Source: Propioniferax innocua (GTDB taxonomy: Bacteria; Actinomycetota; Actinomycetes; Propionibacteriales; Propionibacteriaceae). Taken from it: 64,000 nucleotides of DNA. Both the position numbers and the translations under genes were made by a program. The DNA is taken from NCBI RefSeq assembly GCF_006716235.1, contig NZ_VFOR01000004.1, positions 30,145 through 94,144 of the forward strand. Reading direction: 5' to 3'. Under the pieces are notes generated by a model. The model saw nothing but the letters and a program-made list of their open reading frames with translations. It searched no databases and was not told where the DNA came from. Of this stretch, positions 9,441-18,181 are shown piece after piece; the first letter of the stretch is position 1; every line of letters starts with the position of its first letter.

Positions 9441-11501
9441 TCAGCGCTCGGGGACACGTTCCAGATCGGTCAACCACACCGTGGGACTGGCATCTGACGG
9501 TGCACGGTGGCCCCCACGTGGCGAGAGTGATCCGCCGGTGACGACCTTCGGGCCATCCGGCAAAGCGGAACGCTTGAACTGCTGGGTGATGAAGCGTCGG
9601 CAGAACACCTGGAGCCAGTGGCGGATCGCGCTGAGATCGTAGGCCACGCGCTGATCTTCAGGGAGGTTCTCCGGCCATCGCCCGCGGGAGGCGTCCGACC
9701 ATGCCTGTTCGGCGAGCCAAGCGATCTTGCTGGGCCTCGCACCGTTGTGCAGGAGCGCATGGAGGTTGAAGTCCTGCAAGGCATACGGACCGATGGAGGC
9801 TTCGGTGGACTGTGGCTCCTCCCCCTCCCTGGTGGGGACGAGCTCGGGGCTGATCTCGGTGTTGAGAACCGAACGCAGCACCCGGGCTGCTTCATCGCCC
9901 AGACCACCGCGGTCGGCGGCCCAGCGGATCAGGTGCTGGATGAGCGTCTTGGGCACACCGGCGTTGACACCGTAGTGGCTCATCTGATCCCCGACGCCGT
10001 AAGTGCACCAACCGAGGGCCAGCTCCGAGAGGTCTCCGGTGCCGAGGACGATGCCGCCGCGCTGGTTGGCGATCCGGAACAGGTAGTCGGTGCGGAGCCC
10101 GGCCTGAACGTTCTCGAAAGTGATGTCGTAGACCTCCTCCCCGCGCCCGAACGGATGCCCCATATCTGTGAGCATCTGCTTGGCGGTGGGACGGATGTCG
10201 ATCGTCTCGAAGCTCGTGCCCAGCGCTCGGGCGAGGGCCTCGGCGTTGTTGCGAGTGTGCTCGGTGGTGGCGAAACCCGGCATGGTGAAAGCGAGGATGT
10301 CGCTGCGCGGCCGATCGAGCCGGTCCATCGCCTTCGCGGCCACGACCATGGCGTGCGTCGAATCCAGACCGCCGCTGACCCCGACCACGAGCTTCGGGTT
10401 CCCGATCGATCGGAGGCGCTGCACCAAGCCGTACACCTGGATCTCATAGGCCTCGTAACAGTCCTGATCGAGCTGCCGGGGATCACTCGGCACGAATGGG
10501 AAGCGGTCGACCTCCCGGATCAAACCGGTGTCGCCCTCCGGCGGCTCGAGATCGAATCGGATGGCTCGGAACGTGGTGGCCGATTCCATGGCCCGTCGGT
10601 TGTCATCGAACGTACCCACCCGTTGACGCTCGGCCACGAGCGCCTCGACATCCACATCGGCGATGCAGCTGCTGGCTGCGTCGATGAATCGGTCTGTCTC
10701 GGCCAGCAGCCGACCCCGCTCGTGGATCATCGACCGCCCGTCCCACGACAGATCGGTGGACGACTCCCCCGACCCTGCTGCCGTATGGATGTGCCCCGCG
10801 ATCAAGCGTCGGGACGCTTCGGCGCACACTTCATGCCGTTCGGCCGACTTGCCGACCGTGATCGGCGAGCTCGACAGGTTGACCAGAACGGTCGCGCCGC
10901 CGAGCGCGGCACGGGCGCTCGGCGGAATGGGCACGCCGAGGTCCTGTCCGATCTCCACGTGAAACACAAAGCCCGGCACGTCGGCGGCCTCGAAGACGAG
11001 ATCGGCCCCGAAGGCGACGGATTCGGACCCTTCGATGCCCAGCCCGATGGCACCGATCTCATCGCCCATCCTGTCGTCGCCCGCAGCGAACCACCGGGGC
11101 TCCTGGAACTCCCGCTCGTTCGGAAGGTGGGACTTGGGCACCACCCCCAGCACCTCACCACGGTGGATGACGACGGCGCAGTTGTAGAGGCGGTTGCGGT
11201 GCGGAAGCGGCGCACCCACCACGAGCACCGGCAGCAGGTCGGTGCTGGCTTCGATGACCTCACCCAACGCGCTACGGGTCTGTTTCTGGAGCGCTGCGGA
11301 GAAATGCAGATCCGCCACCGTGTAGCCGGTCAGTCCGAGTTCGGGGAAGGCCGCCAGCCCCACACCCTGATCGTGGAGGTCCTTGGCCGAAGCGATGATC
11401 GCCCTCGCATTGGCGAGCGGATCGGCGACCGTGGTCACCGTCGTAACCGCCGCGCATCGGACGAATCCCTGATCCCAGAGGTTGCGGAAGTTCCAGCTCA
11501 T
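9441..11501 (-). CDS. nadE: NAD+ synthetase, glutamine-dependent type, with glutaminase cysteine replaced
   Basis: Makes NAD+ from deamido-NAD+, ATP and ammonia. The protein is 686 residues from ATG 11501 (MSWNFRNLWD). The N-terminal nitrilase-like amidase domain keeps Glu54 (FPELGLTGY) and Lys123 (VVPKSHLPN). Where the nucleophilic Cys is expected (family pattern H-V-E-I-C-E-D) it reads HVEIGQDLGVPIPPS, so position 185 is Gly (codon GGA) and the next Glu is Gln. The synthetase domain is intact, with VVGVSGGLDST as PPi loop and GTGDLSELALGW. As read, the enzyme could not hydrolyse glutamine itself and would need free ammonia or a partner. Overall family assignment is firm. Confidence 0.93.
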   Translation of the reverse strand: MSWNFRNLWDQGFVRCAAVTTVTTVADPLANARAIIASAKDLHDQGVGLAAFPELGLTGYTVADLHFSAALQKQTRSALGEVIEASTDLLPVLVVGAPLPHRNRLYNCAVVIHRGEVLGVVPKSHLPNEREFQEPRWFAAGDDRMGDEIGAIGLGIEGSESVAFGADLVFEAADVPGFVFHVEIGQDLGVPIPPSARAALGGATVLVNLSSSPITVGKSAERHEVCAEASRRLIAGHIHTAAGSGESSTDLSWDGRSMIHERGRLLAETDRFIDAASSCIADVDVEALVAERQRVGTFDDNRRAMESATTFRAIRFDLEPPEGDTGLIREVDRFPFVPSDPRQLDQDCYEAYEIQVYGLVQRLRSIGNPKLVVGVSGGLDSTHAMVVAAKAMDRLDRPRSDILAFTMPGFATTEHTRNNAEALARALGTSFETIDIRPTAKQMLTDMGHPFGRGEEVYDITFENVQAGLRTDYLFRIANQRGGIVLGTGDLSELALGWCTYGVGDQMSHYGVNAGVPKTLIQHLIRWAADRGGLGDEAARVLRSVLNTEISPELVPTREGEEPQSTEASIGPYALQDFNLHALLHNGARPSKIAWLAEQAWSDASRGRWPENLPEDQRVAYDLSAIRHWLQVFCRRFITQQFKRSALPDGPKVVTGGSLSPRGGHRAPSDASPTVWLTDLERVPER

Positions 11502-11521
11502 GGCACGAGCCAACCACACCG

Positions 11522-11545
11522 GTGACCACAACCGACCAGTGGTTC
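11522..11545. repeat. Lone left half of the CCACAAC palindromic repeat
   Basis: GTGACCACAACCGACCAGTG matches the left arms of the elements at 31889 and 44291, but no right arm follows before the next full element begins 30 bp later. Probably a broken copy. The 222 bp between nadE and modA contain this half and the full element only. Confidence 0.6.
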
Positions 11546-11574
11546 AGTGCAGCGGTACCGCGCCGCGGCTCGGA

Positions 11575-11675
11575 GTGACCACAACCTCCCAGTCGATCTT
11601 CCGCAAGAATGCCGAGCCCCCGGAACTGCAGGATTTCTGCAGGACCGGGGAAATCGACTGGGAGGTTGTGGACAC
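11575..11675. repeat. CCACAAC palindromic repeat, copy A (full hairpin)
   Basis: Arms GTGACCACAACCTCCCAG (continuing TCGAT) at 11575-11597 and their reverse complement at 11653-11675 match at 22 of 23 positions. Inside is a second nested stem, CCCCGG-CTGCAG against CTGCAG-CCGGGG. The element ends about 48 bp before the modA start, so it could form in the modA leader RNA. See also the copies at 31889, 32043, 44291 and 56939. Confidence 0.8.
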
Positions 11676-11723
11676 AAGACCCCGGGAGAAGACCCGCGAC
11701 CAGCCTCGACTAATGTTCCGCAC

Positions 11724-12452
11724 ATGCGAACCATTTACTGCCTCATTGCCGTATGTGCGCTTCTTTCTTCGGGGTGCAGCAGCACCAGCGCTGATGAGCA
11801 GATCACGGTCCTGGCCGCCGCGTCCCTGCAGGACGTCTTCGAGGCCGCTGGCGAGGACTTCACCGAGCAGACAGGCGTCGAGGTCACATTCAGCTTCGCG
11901 GGGTCACAGTCACTGGTGACACAGCTGGCCGAGGGGTCACCGGGCGATGTGCTCGCGACCGCCAATGAGAAGACGATGGATCAGGCCCGGGCCGACGGCA
12001 CCGTGGCCGATCCGCTCCCCTTCGCCACCAACACGCTGACGCTCGCCGTCGCTCCAGGGAATCCGAAGAACGTGCAGGGGCTGGACGATCTCACACGCAC
12101 CGACCTGCTCTTCGTCCGTTGCGCCGAGGCCGTTCCCTGCGGCACGGCCAGTGACAAGGTGCTGGCCGACCTCCAGACGACACCGGTGAGCGAGGAGAAC
12201 TCGGTCACCGATGTGCTCGGGAAGGTCACCAGTGGGCAGGCGGACGTGGGGCTGGTGTACTCCACTGATGTCACACGGTCACAGGGCGCTGCCGAGGCCG
12301 TCGACTTCCCGGAGGCCGAGACCGCGTTGAACACCTATCCGATCGCGGTGACGACGCAGTCCGACGCTCCGGCCGCACAGCGGTTCGTCGACCACATCAC
12401 CGGCCCGGACGGGCAGCGGCTGCTGCAGGAGGCAGGCTTCGGCACGCCATGA
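11724..12452 (+). CDS. modA: Molybdate ABC transporter substrate-binding lipoprotein
   Basis: Extracytoplasmic lipoprotein of 242 residues that captures molybdate (possibly tungstate) for ModBC. The N-terminus is a lipoprotein signal ending in LLSSGC. The mature protein opens with ITVLAAASLQDVFEA, the typical ModA start, followed by SFAGSQSLVTQL and DVLATAN, whose Ser/Asn residues line the oxyanion pocket. The C-terminal QADVGLVYSTDV and YPIAVT are also family features. Start ATG at 11724. It is first of three genes; modB begins 17 bp after its stop. A palindromic repeat lies directly upstream. Confidence 0.93.
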   Translation: MRTIYCLIAVCALLSSGCSSTSADEQITVLAAASLQDVFEAAGEDFTEQTGVEVTFSFAGSQSLVTQLAEGSPGDVLATANEKTMDQARADGTVADPLPFATNTLTLAVAPGNPKNVQGLDDLTRTDLLFVRCAEAVPCGTASDKVLADLQTTPVSEENSVTDVLGKVTSGQADVGLVYSTDVTRSQGAAEAVDFPEAETALNTYPIAVTTQSDAPAAQRFVDHITGPDGQRLLQEAGFGTP

Positions 12453-12468
12453 TGCGAGGATCGACAGC

Positions 12469-13266
12469 GTGACGAGACAGCCCACCGCACCCTCGGCCAC
12501 TCCGGCTTGGATCTGGCTCCCCGCCGGCTTCGGCGCGCTGCTGCTGGTGGTGCCGCTGGTGGCGACGGTCGTCGACGTGCCGTGGGCCGATCTGCCCGAG
12601 CTCCTCACCTCCGACGCGTCACGGCAGGCGCTCAGCCTCTCACTCCGGACCGCCCTCGGCTCCACCGCGCTCTGCATCGCACTGGGAACCCCCATGGGGT
12701 GGGTGTTGGCCCGCACGCATCTCCCTGCGCAACGTCTGATCCGCACGGTGGTGCTGCTGCCGATGGTGCTGCCCCCGGTGGTCAGCGGTATGGCCCTGCT
12801 CGCGGCGTTCGGCCGCAACAGTCTGCTCGGTGGCGCGCTCGAGGGGTTCGGGATCCGCATCGGCTTCACCACCGTCGCGGTGGTGCTGGCTCAGATGTTC
12901 GTCTCCCTGCCATTCATGGTGCTCGGCGTCGAGGGGGCGCTCCGGACGCAGGGGGTCGACCACGAGCGGACCGCTGCGACGCTGGGGGCCGGCCCGGGCC
13001 GCGTCCTGACCCGGGTGACCCTGCCTCTGATCGCCCCCGCGTTGCGCTCGGCCTCGGTGCTGTGTTTCGCGCGGGCGCTCGGCGAGTTCGGGGCGACCAT
13101 CACCTTCGCCGGTTCCTTCCCGGGCATCACACGCACCCTGCCCTTGGAGGTCTACCTGGTCCGGGAGAGCGACATGGACGCTGCCATCGCCCTCTCGCTG
13201 CTGTTGCTCGTGGTGGCCGGGGTCATCGTCGCCGCGACACATGCCCAGCCCCGGAGGCCGGTATGA
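12469..13266 (+). CDS. modB: Molybdate ABC transporter permease
   Basis: Inner-membrane permease of 265 residues forming the channel of the molybdate importer. Hydrophobic segments include IWLPAGFGALLLVVPLVATV, LIRTVVLLPMVLPPVVSGMA, VAVVLAQMFVSLPFMVLG and a final ALSLLLLVVAGVIVAA. The coupling loop for the ATPase is the LGAGPGRVLTRVTLPLIAP region, matching the EAA motif of ModB/CysT-type permeases, and is followed by ARALGEFGATITFAG. It follows modA by 17 bp and overlaps modC by four bases (ATGA), so translation is coupled. Confidence 0.93.
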   Translation: MTRQPTAPSATPAWIWLPAGFGALLLVVPLVATVVDVPWADLPELLTSDASRQALSLSLRTALGSTALCIALGTPMGWVLARTHLPAQRLIRTVVLLPMVLPPVVSGMALLAAFGRNSLLGGALEGFGIRIGFTTVAVVLAQMFVSLPFMVLGVEGALRTQGVDHERTAATLGAGPGRVLTRVTLPLIAPALRSASVLCFARALGEFGATITFAGSFPGITRTLPLEVYLVRESDMDAAIALSLLLLVVAGVIVAATHAQPRRPV

Positions 13267-14336
13267 CGCTCGAGGTGGACGTGCGCATCCCCCGCGCCGA
13301 TATCGAGGCCGCCTTCGAGGTGGCCGACGACGACACCGCTGCCATTCTGGGCCCCAACGGTGCAGGGAAGTCGAGCATTCTGGGCGCGATCACCGGAACC
13401 GTCGCGGCCACCGGGCAGGTACTCCTGCACGGCCAGAACCTGCTCGGTCTCCCTCCGCATCGACGCCGCGTCGGCCTGCTGGGGCAACGAGCCCTGCTGT
13501 TCCCCCACCTCTCGGTGCTCGACAACGTGGCCTTCGGGCCGCGTTCCGCGGGTCACTCCCGACGCCGCGCGCGGGCCATCGCCGGCGAATGGCTGGAACG
13601 GCTGGAGGCCTCCCACTGGGCGGATCGACGCCCCGATCAGCTTTCGGGCGGGCAACAGCAACGCGTGGCGATGGCCCGCGCCCTCGCCGCCGAGCCCGAC
13701 GTGATGCTCCTCGACGAACCCTTCGCCGCCATCGACGCCGAAGCCATCGACGGTCTGCGCACCCTCGTGCGCCGCCACGTGAATACCACCTGCATCATCG
13801 TCACCCACGACCTGCCCGATGCGCTGACCCTGGCTGATCGCGTCATCGTGCTCGATGAGGGACGCATCGTCGAGGAAGGAAGAACCACCGAGGTGCTGAC
13901 CCGGCCGCGCAGCCGATTCGCGGCAAGGATCGCCGGCGTCAACCTCGTGACCGGAACGCTCGCCGACATGACGCTCACCTGTGCGGGCACGACCGTCACC
14001 GGTCGGCCGGTCGAGGATGGCCCCGGTTCACACGGTGTGGCGGTGTTTCCGCCGCGTGCCGTCGCTGTCTATCCGACACGACCACATGGGTCCCCGCGCA
14101 ACACGTGGCCGGTCGAGGTGTGCACGGTCCGCTCCGATGGCCCGGGGGTCTTCGTCACCGCGAACCACCCAGATCTGGGGGAGGTCACCGCCGAGGTGAC
14201 CTCCTCCGCGGCCGCCGAATTGGATCTGCAGGTGGGGACACACCTGTGGTTCGCAGTCAAGGCGCAGGAGGTCGATCTCCTCCCTCGTGCCCGGCAGCAT
14301 CGCGCTCAACGTCGGCCAAGGCCCAGCGCCATCTGA
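13263..14336 (+). CDS. modC: Molybdate ABC transporter ATP-binding protein
   Basis: ATPase of 357 residues that powers ModB. The start ATG (13263) overlaps the modB stop. Walker A is GPNGAGKSS (about 33), the Q-loop region is GLLGQRALLFPHLSV, the ABC signature is LSGGQQQR, Walker B is VMLLDEPFAAID and the switch His is in IVTHDLPDAL. Residues after about 235 form a C-terminal molybdate-binding (TOBE/MOP-like) extension. Its stop is one base from the end of the convergent C69-type gene, with no space for a separate terminator. Confidence 0.92.
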   Translation: MTLEVDVRIPRADIEAAFEVADDDTAAILGPNGAGKSSILGAITGTVAATGQVLLHGQNLLGLPPHRRRVGLLGQRALLFPHLSVLDNVAFGPRSAGHSRRRARAIAGEWLERLEASHWADRRPDQLSGGQQQRVAMARALAAEPDVMLLDEPFAAIDAEAIDGLRTLVRRHVNTTCIIVTHDLPDALTLADRVIVLDEGRIVEEGRTTEVLTRPRSRFAARIAGVNLVTGTLADMTLTCAGTTVTGRPVEDGPGSHGVAVFPPRAVAVYPTRPHGSPRNTWPVEVCTVRSDGPGVFVTANHPDLGEVTAEVTSSAAAELDLQVGTHLWFAVKAQEVDLLPRARQHRAQRRPRPSAI

Positions 14337-14337
14337 G

Positions 14338-16200
14338 TCAGGACGTCAACCGACGCCGAAGGTACATCGGAACGCCGACGACAAGACCGCCGACGACCAA
14401 TCCCCCAAGGCCCCAGAGCCATCGCGGTGTTGACCCGGACGCCGCGTCGCTCGACACTGCGCGTCCCGAGATTCGAGCACTGGAGTAGTCCGGGATATCT
14501 TCCGGGTCACCATAGTCACCTGCTCGTTCGACAGCATCACCGTCACTCCAACCGCCTCCGACATCGCAGTTGACCCGGTCCCGGGCCGAGACCCCGTCCA
14601 AAGACATCGGTGCCGAACGGGCGGAGGCAGTGTTTCCTTCCTTCTGTTCGACCGAAGGCCGGTGAATGCCTCCGTCCTCACGAGAGCGGACAAGGACGTC
14701 ATCGAGCAGGTGATTCCCGAGACGCAGGCCATCGATGGCGCGGGCGTTCGTGTACTCGGTCAGGATCGCTTGTGGGTCCTCGCCGTTGTCGACAGCATTT
14801 CTGGCCTCAGCCTGGACTTCATCCCACTGTTCGATCGATTCGGCCTCGAACCCTTCCAGAGCAGCCGTGACGTCATCGAAATATGTTTCCGGTCGAGCAC
14901 ACGCCGCATACATCAACCGTTTGAACGTCTGGGTCGCATATTCGGTGGCCTCCTGCTCCATGAACTCTGGATCCAGATACTCCGCTGACGATCCAGCGGT
15001 CAGGTATCGGTGTTGGGAGTACTCGACGGGAAGGTCCCCCGAACCCACTGCGATGGGTATGTATGGGGCGGTCGCGGCAGCCGTGGGAGCCAACCACAAG
15101 GTTGCCAACGATCCATCGGCGAGGTCATCACGCAGCTCGGCGACCTGACCATATCCCGAACGATCATCGGACCACCTCGGATCACGAACGAGCCTCAGCA
15201 TGTCTTCCAAGGTGACCTCGTCGAGTTCTTCGAGCTCGGCTTCCAACGACACCGGATTGCGGTAGGGGCCTTTGTCGTCGGGAGCGGCCTGCTGGTGCGG
15301 CTCGAACTCCTCGGTCGGGAAATCGACGCCATAGACTTCTCGGAGGTTGAACTCATCATCCTTCTCCCGGTCGTACCACCCCTGTTCTTCTGCAAAGGTC
15401 ACCAGGTTCTCCGAACCTCGATAATCGGGGTGGTCTCCCCCCGCAGCCTCAACGGGGAATTCATGGATGTAGCCGGGGTAGGAGACACGAACCTCGTCTG
15501 ATCCCAGCCGTTCGGCGGCCCACAGGCCTTCCCCACCGGCGAACTCGATGAAGATCCAGCCTTCGTTCTCGTCGGCGAACATATGGGAGTTCCCACCGTA
15601 GGTCGTGAAACCGTGTTCATCGATGAGATCACCCAAGATCGTCACGGCTTCTTCAGCCGATGACGCCCGTTCCATTGCGATCCGCGATAGATCCGAGTAT
15701 TGCGGCCCTGTCTGGCCCTCCGGGGTTCGATCAACCAGTTCCTCACGCGAGTCCGACCACACATCCCGAGCAGCAACGTTCTGATCGTTGAGCCCACCGT
15801 TGGTCAGCGGAGCCGGAAATCCTGCGAACTCGGAGTAATTTGAGGTGACATATCGGTGAGTGCGCTCCACCTGCGGAATCTCAGTGAGCTCTCCGGGCAG
15901 ATCGGCTTCTTCGGTGGCGCCGACCGTCACGGTGGACCCCGGAGCGTGATTCTGTTCCGGCACGACCTCCACCCAGTGGCTCGATGGCTCGTGTCCGAAA
16001 CCGCCAATCAGTGGATGCCCCTCAGCTGTCAGGTCACCGCCCACGTAGAACGCGATGGACTTGTCGGCTCCACTGGCTTCCGCCGGCCCCTCTGCCGGTG
16101 TTGCCGCTTGCGCGACTGCCCCTGGAACCGCCGTCAACACCATGACGGATGCACACGTGATGGCCACCAAACGAGCACATTCTCCGAAATTCCTTTTCAA
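14338..16200 (-). CDS. Secreted, membrane-anchored C69-type dipeptidase homologue with Cys-to-Ser change
   Basis: Exported protein of 620 residues related to peptidase family C69 (PepD), N-terminal-nucleophile hydrolases. The start is a TTG at 16200 behind a good AAAGGTG ribosome site. A signal peptide ends around AVAQAA and a C-terminal helix (WLWGLGGLVVGGLVVGVPMY, then RRR) anchors it. Secreted C69 enzymes begin their mature chain with C-T-A-I-Y-V-G-K-D-L-T; here the aligned stretch is SIAFYVGGDLTAEG, placing Ser48 at the nucleophile position. The following R-x-E-D element reads GGFGHEP. The rest of the domain (for example YGGNSHMFADENEGWIF, HRYVTSNYSEFAGFPAP) is conserved. It is either a Ser-type variant or a dead enzyme with a binding role. 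Confidence 0.75.
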   Translation of the reverse strand: MKRNFGECARLVAITCASVMVLTAVPGAVAQAATPAEGPAEASGADKSIAFYVGGDLTAEGHPLIGGFGHEPSSHWVEVVPEQNHAPGSTVTVGATEEADLPGELTEIPQVERTHRYVTSNYSEFAGFPAPLTNGGLNDQNVAARDVWSDSREELVDRTPEGQTGPQYSDLSRIAMERASSAEEAVTILGDLIDEHGFTTYGGNSHMFADENEGWIFIEFAGGEGLWAAERLGSDEVRVSYPGYIHEFPVEAAGGDHPDYRGSENLVTFAEEQGWYDREKDDEFNLREVYGVDFPTEEFEPHQQAAPDDKGPYRNPVSLEAELEELDEVTLEDMLRLVRDPRWSDDRSGYGQVAELRDDLADGSLATLWLAPTAAATAPYIPIAVGSGDLPVEYSQHRYLTAGSSAEYLDPEFMEQEATEYATQTFKRLMYAACARPETYFDDVTAALEGFEAESIEQWDEVQAEARNAVDNGEDPQAILTEYTNARAIDGLRLGNHLLDDVLVRSREDGGIHRPSVEQKEGNTASARSAPMSLDGVSARDRVNCDVGGGWSDGDAVERAGDYGDPEDIPDYSSARISGRAVSSDAASGSTPRWLWGLGGLVVGGLVVGVPMYLRRRLTS

Positions 16201-16367
16201 GGATCACCTTTCTGCACGATCTCGCATTGCCCTAGCCTCGCAGCCCACCCAACAATCGAACATCTTCGGCGCGCATCGCGCCCGACGGGAGGGTGAAGTA
16301 CTTCTCACTCAATCATGCGCACAGGAATACATCGGGTTCACCCCTCACGGTGCCGACGAGAACGTCG

Positions 16368-17261
16368 TCAGGCCCCGGCTCGCACCGTGAGCCCGAAGGC
16401 CATCTGGTGGGTCTGTCCAGGCATGAGGCGCACAAGAGTGCGGCGTACATTGACGAACCCCAGGACGACGAAGTGCTCATCCCCATCCACGTCGGCGACT
16501 CCGTCATCACCGTAGGGAGGACGCCACACGAAGGACTGTGTGATGCCGCTGCCGGTGATCGTGACGGTACGGCCGAGCGAGGGGTCGTGCATCTCGATGA
16601 AACTGTTCCTGGTCGGCACCTGGGGTTCGAACAATCGGCACAGCGGCTGGTGCAGCGAAAGTTCGCCGAGCATGGTGTCGGCTGTCTGTCCGTCCAGCCC
16701 CGACCAGTCGTGGCCGTCCACGCCCGTCACCCAGCACTGCTCGATGTCGCCGACACGCACTGCGGCGAGCACGCCGACCGCCTGCGAAGCCACGTTGGTT
16801 CCGTCATTGCGCACGAGGAAGTCCAGACGCGTTCCGGCCCGTGACCCGGGTTCCACTGCGGGCCCGGCGAAACCGTGCAGCATCCGCGCCGAGAACTCAT
16901 GCCGACGCTCTCCTTCGGGGTCGGCGTCGAGTTGCGCGTGATTGAGGGTGTATTCGATCTCCTGGGTGCGGCCGCGCTCGATCATGCGCTGGAGGCCCCA
17001 ACTGCTGTCGGCCACCAGCCCGTGCGATGGACGCCGGTGCCTTCCGCGTCCGCCGGCGAACCAGGGGAACACCGGCGAGACGCCGCTCACCGCCAGAGAG
17101 CTCGGGCGCGGAGTCCCGTCCCACAGCAGGGGTACATCCTCAGTCAATTGGGGCACGTGCAGCTCCGTCAGCCGTGCTCCTGAATCGAGCACGGTGGCGT
17201 GTCCCCCGTCCTGGAAATCGACGCGGCAGGAGCCCCCGTGGCGTCCGATGTCTCGTCTCAT
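16368..17261 (-). CDS. D-hexose-6-phosphate mutarotase (YeaD-like aldose epimerase)
   Basis: Aldose-1-epimerase fold protein of 297 residues, predicted to speed anomer interconversion of glucose-6-phosphate. Family marks: GARLTELHVPQ, SPVFPWFAGGRGRHRRPSHG with the paired Trp/Phe and the catalytic-region His, LDFLVRNDGTN, and NSFIEMHD near the catalytic carboxylate segment. The ATG at 17261 overlaps the serB stop (ATGA), so the two genes are co-translated. No functional link to serine synthesis is known. The 167 bp downstream, before the C69-type gene, show no gene. Confidence 0.8.
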   Translation of the reverse strand: MRRDIGRHGGSCRVDFQDGGHATVLDSGARLTELHVPQLTEDVPLLWDGTPRPSSLAVSGVSPVFPWFAGGRGRHRRPSHGLVADSSWGLQRMIERGRTQEIEYTLNHAQLDADPEGERRHEFSARMLHGFAGPAVEPGSRAGTRLDFLVRNDGTNVASQAVGVLAAVRVGDIEQCWVTGVDGHDWSGLDGQTADTMLGELSLHQPLCRLFEPQVPTRNSFIEMHDPSLGRTVTITGSGITQSFVWRPPYGDDGVADVDGDEHFVVLGFVNVRRTLVRLMPGQTHQMAFGLTVRAGA

Positions 17262-18127
17262 GCGGGCTTCGGCCAGAACGCCGCGGCCGCGTCCAACCGT
17301 GGGAAGTCGATCGCCGCATCCGCAGAGCGAGCCGTGACGGGCTTCGCGCAATAGGCGATACCGAGGTCCGCCCGAGCGAGCATGTCGAGGTCATTGGCCC
17401 CGTCACCGATCGCCACCACAGATGCGGCCTCGATGGTCCTGGCGAACTCACCGAGCCAGTGGGCTTTCGCCGTTCGGTCGATGATGGGGCCGATCGTGCG
17501 CCCGGTGAGTACACCACCGGCGGTCTCGAGCCGGTTGGCGGCGATGAGGTCAATCCCCAGCCGCGCTGCGATGCGTTCCACGATCTCGATGAAACCGCCC
17601 GAGACCAGTGCGACGCGTCCGCCACCCCGCTCGACGTGGGCGACGAGGTCGGCAGCACCGGGGCTGAGCTCCACGGCTTCGGCCACCTCCTCGATCACCC
17701 GCAGCGGCAGGCCGGCGAGTGCCTCGACCCGAGCAGCCAGACTCTGTGCGAAGTCGAGTTCCCCACGCATGGCGCGTTCGGTCACCGCAGCCACCTCATC
17801 ACGCCTGCCCGCGTGCTCGGCGAGCATGTCGATCACCTCGGAGGTGATCATGGTCGAATCGACGTCGCTGATCAGCAGGCCGGGCGCACTCGACGCCAGC
17901 GGCCCGGTGGTCACCGCTCCCGTGGCGTCGAATGAAGCGGCGATCCGACGCACCCGTTTCGTGAGATCGGTCACGTCTCCCTCGCCGACTTCGACGCGGC
18001 ACCCCGCCGCCGGAAGCCCGAGGTCATCGCGCAGAACGGGGCGAACCGACGCCACCTCGGCGATGGCGTCCAGCAGGGCGTCGTTCAGGGCCGCGGACGA
18101 GGCAAGCCCGATGTGGACATCGCTCAT
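17258..18127 (-). CDS. serB: Phosphoserine phosphatase
   Basis: HAD-family enzyme of 289 residues that dephosphorylates O-phosphoserine, the last step of serine synthesis. The N-terminal roughly 80 residues form an ACT-like region. The HAD motif I is LLISDVDST with nucleophile Asp88 and Asp90; motif II is VALVSGGF; the Lys comes from TAKAHWL; motif III is VAIGDGANDLDML. The start is ATG 18127 (MSDVHIGL). The mutarotase gene overlaps its end. It is divergent from the PPDK regulator, with 54 bp between starts. Confidence 0.93.
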   Translation of the reverse strand: MSDVHIGLASSAALNDALLDAIAEVASVRPVLRDDLGLPAAGCRVEVGEGDVTDLTKRVRRIAASFDATGAVTTGPLASSAPGLLISDVDSTMITSEVIDMLAEHAGRRDEVAAVTERAMRGELDFAQSLAARVEALAGLPLRVIEEVAEAVELSPGAADLVAHVERGGGRVALVSGGFIEIVERIAARLGIDLIAANRLETAGGVLTGRTIGPIIDRTAKAHWLGEFARTIEAASVVAIGDGANDLDMLARADLGIAYCAKPVTARSADAAIDFPRLDAAAAFWPKPA

Positions 18128-18181
18128 GTCCGTGAACCTAGCAGGGGCACGGGAGACGGCTTCGACCGCTATGGTGGCCCT

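Noticed and set aside
9618..11525. 635-codon forward frame opposite nadE
   Set aside because: Antisense to NadE; sequence is rich in His/Arg/Gly noise and has no motif.
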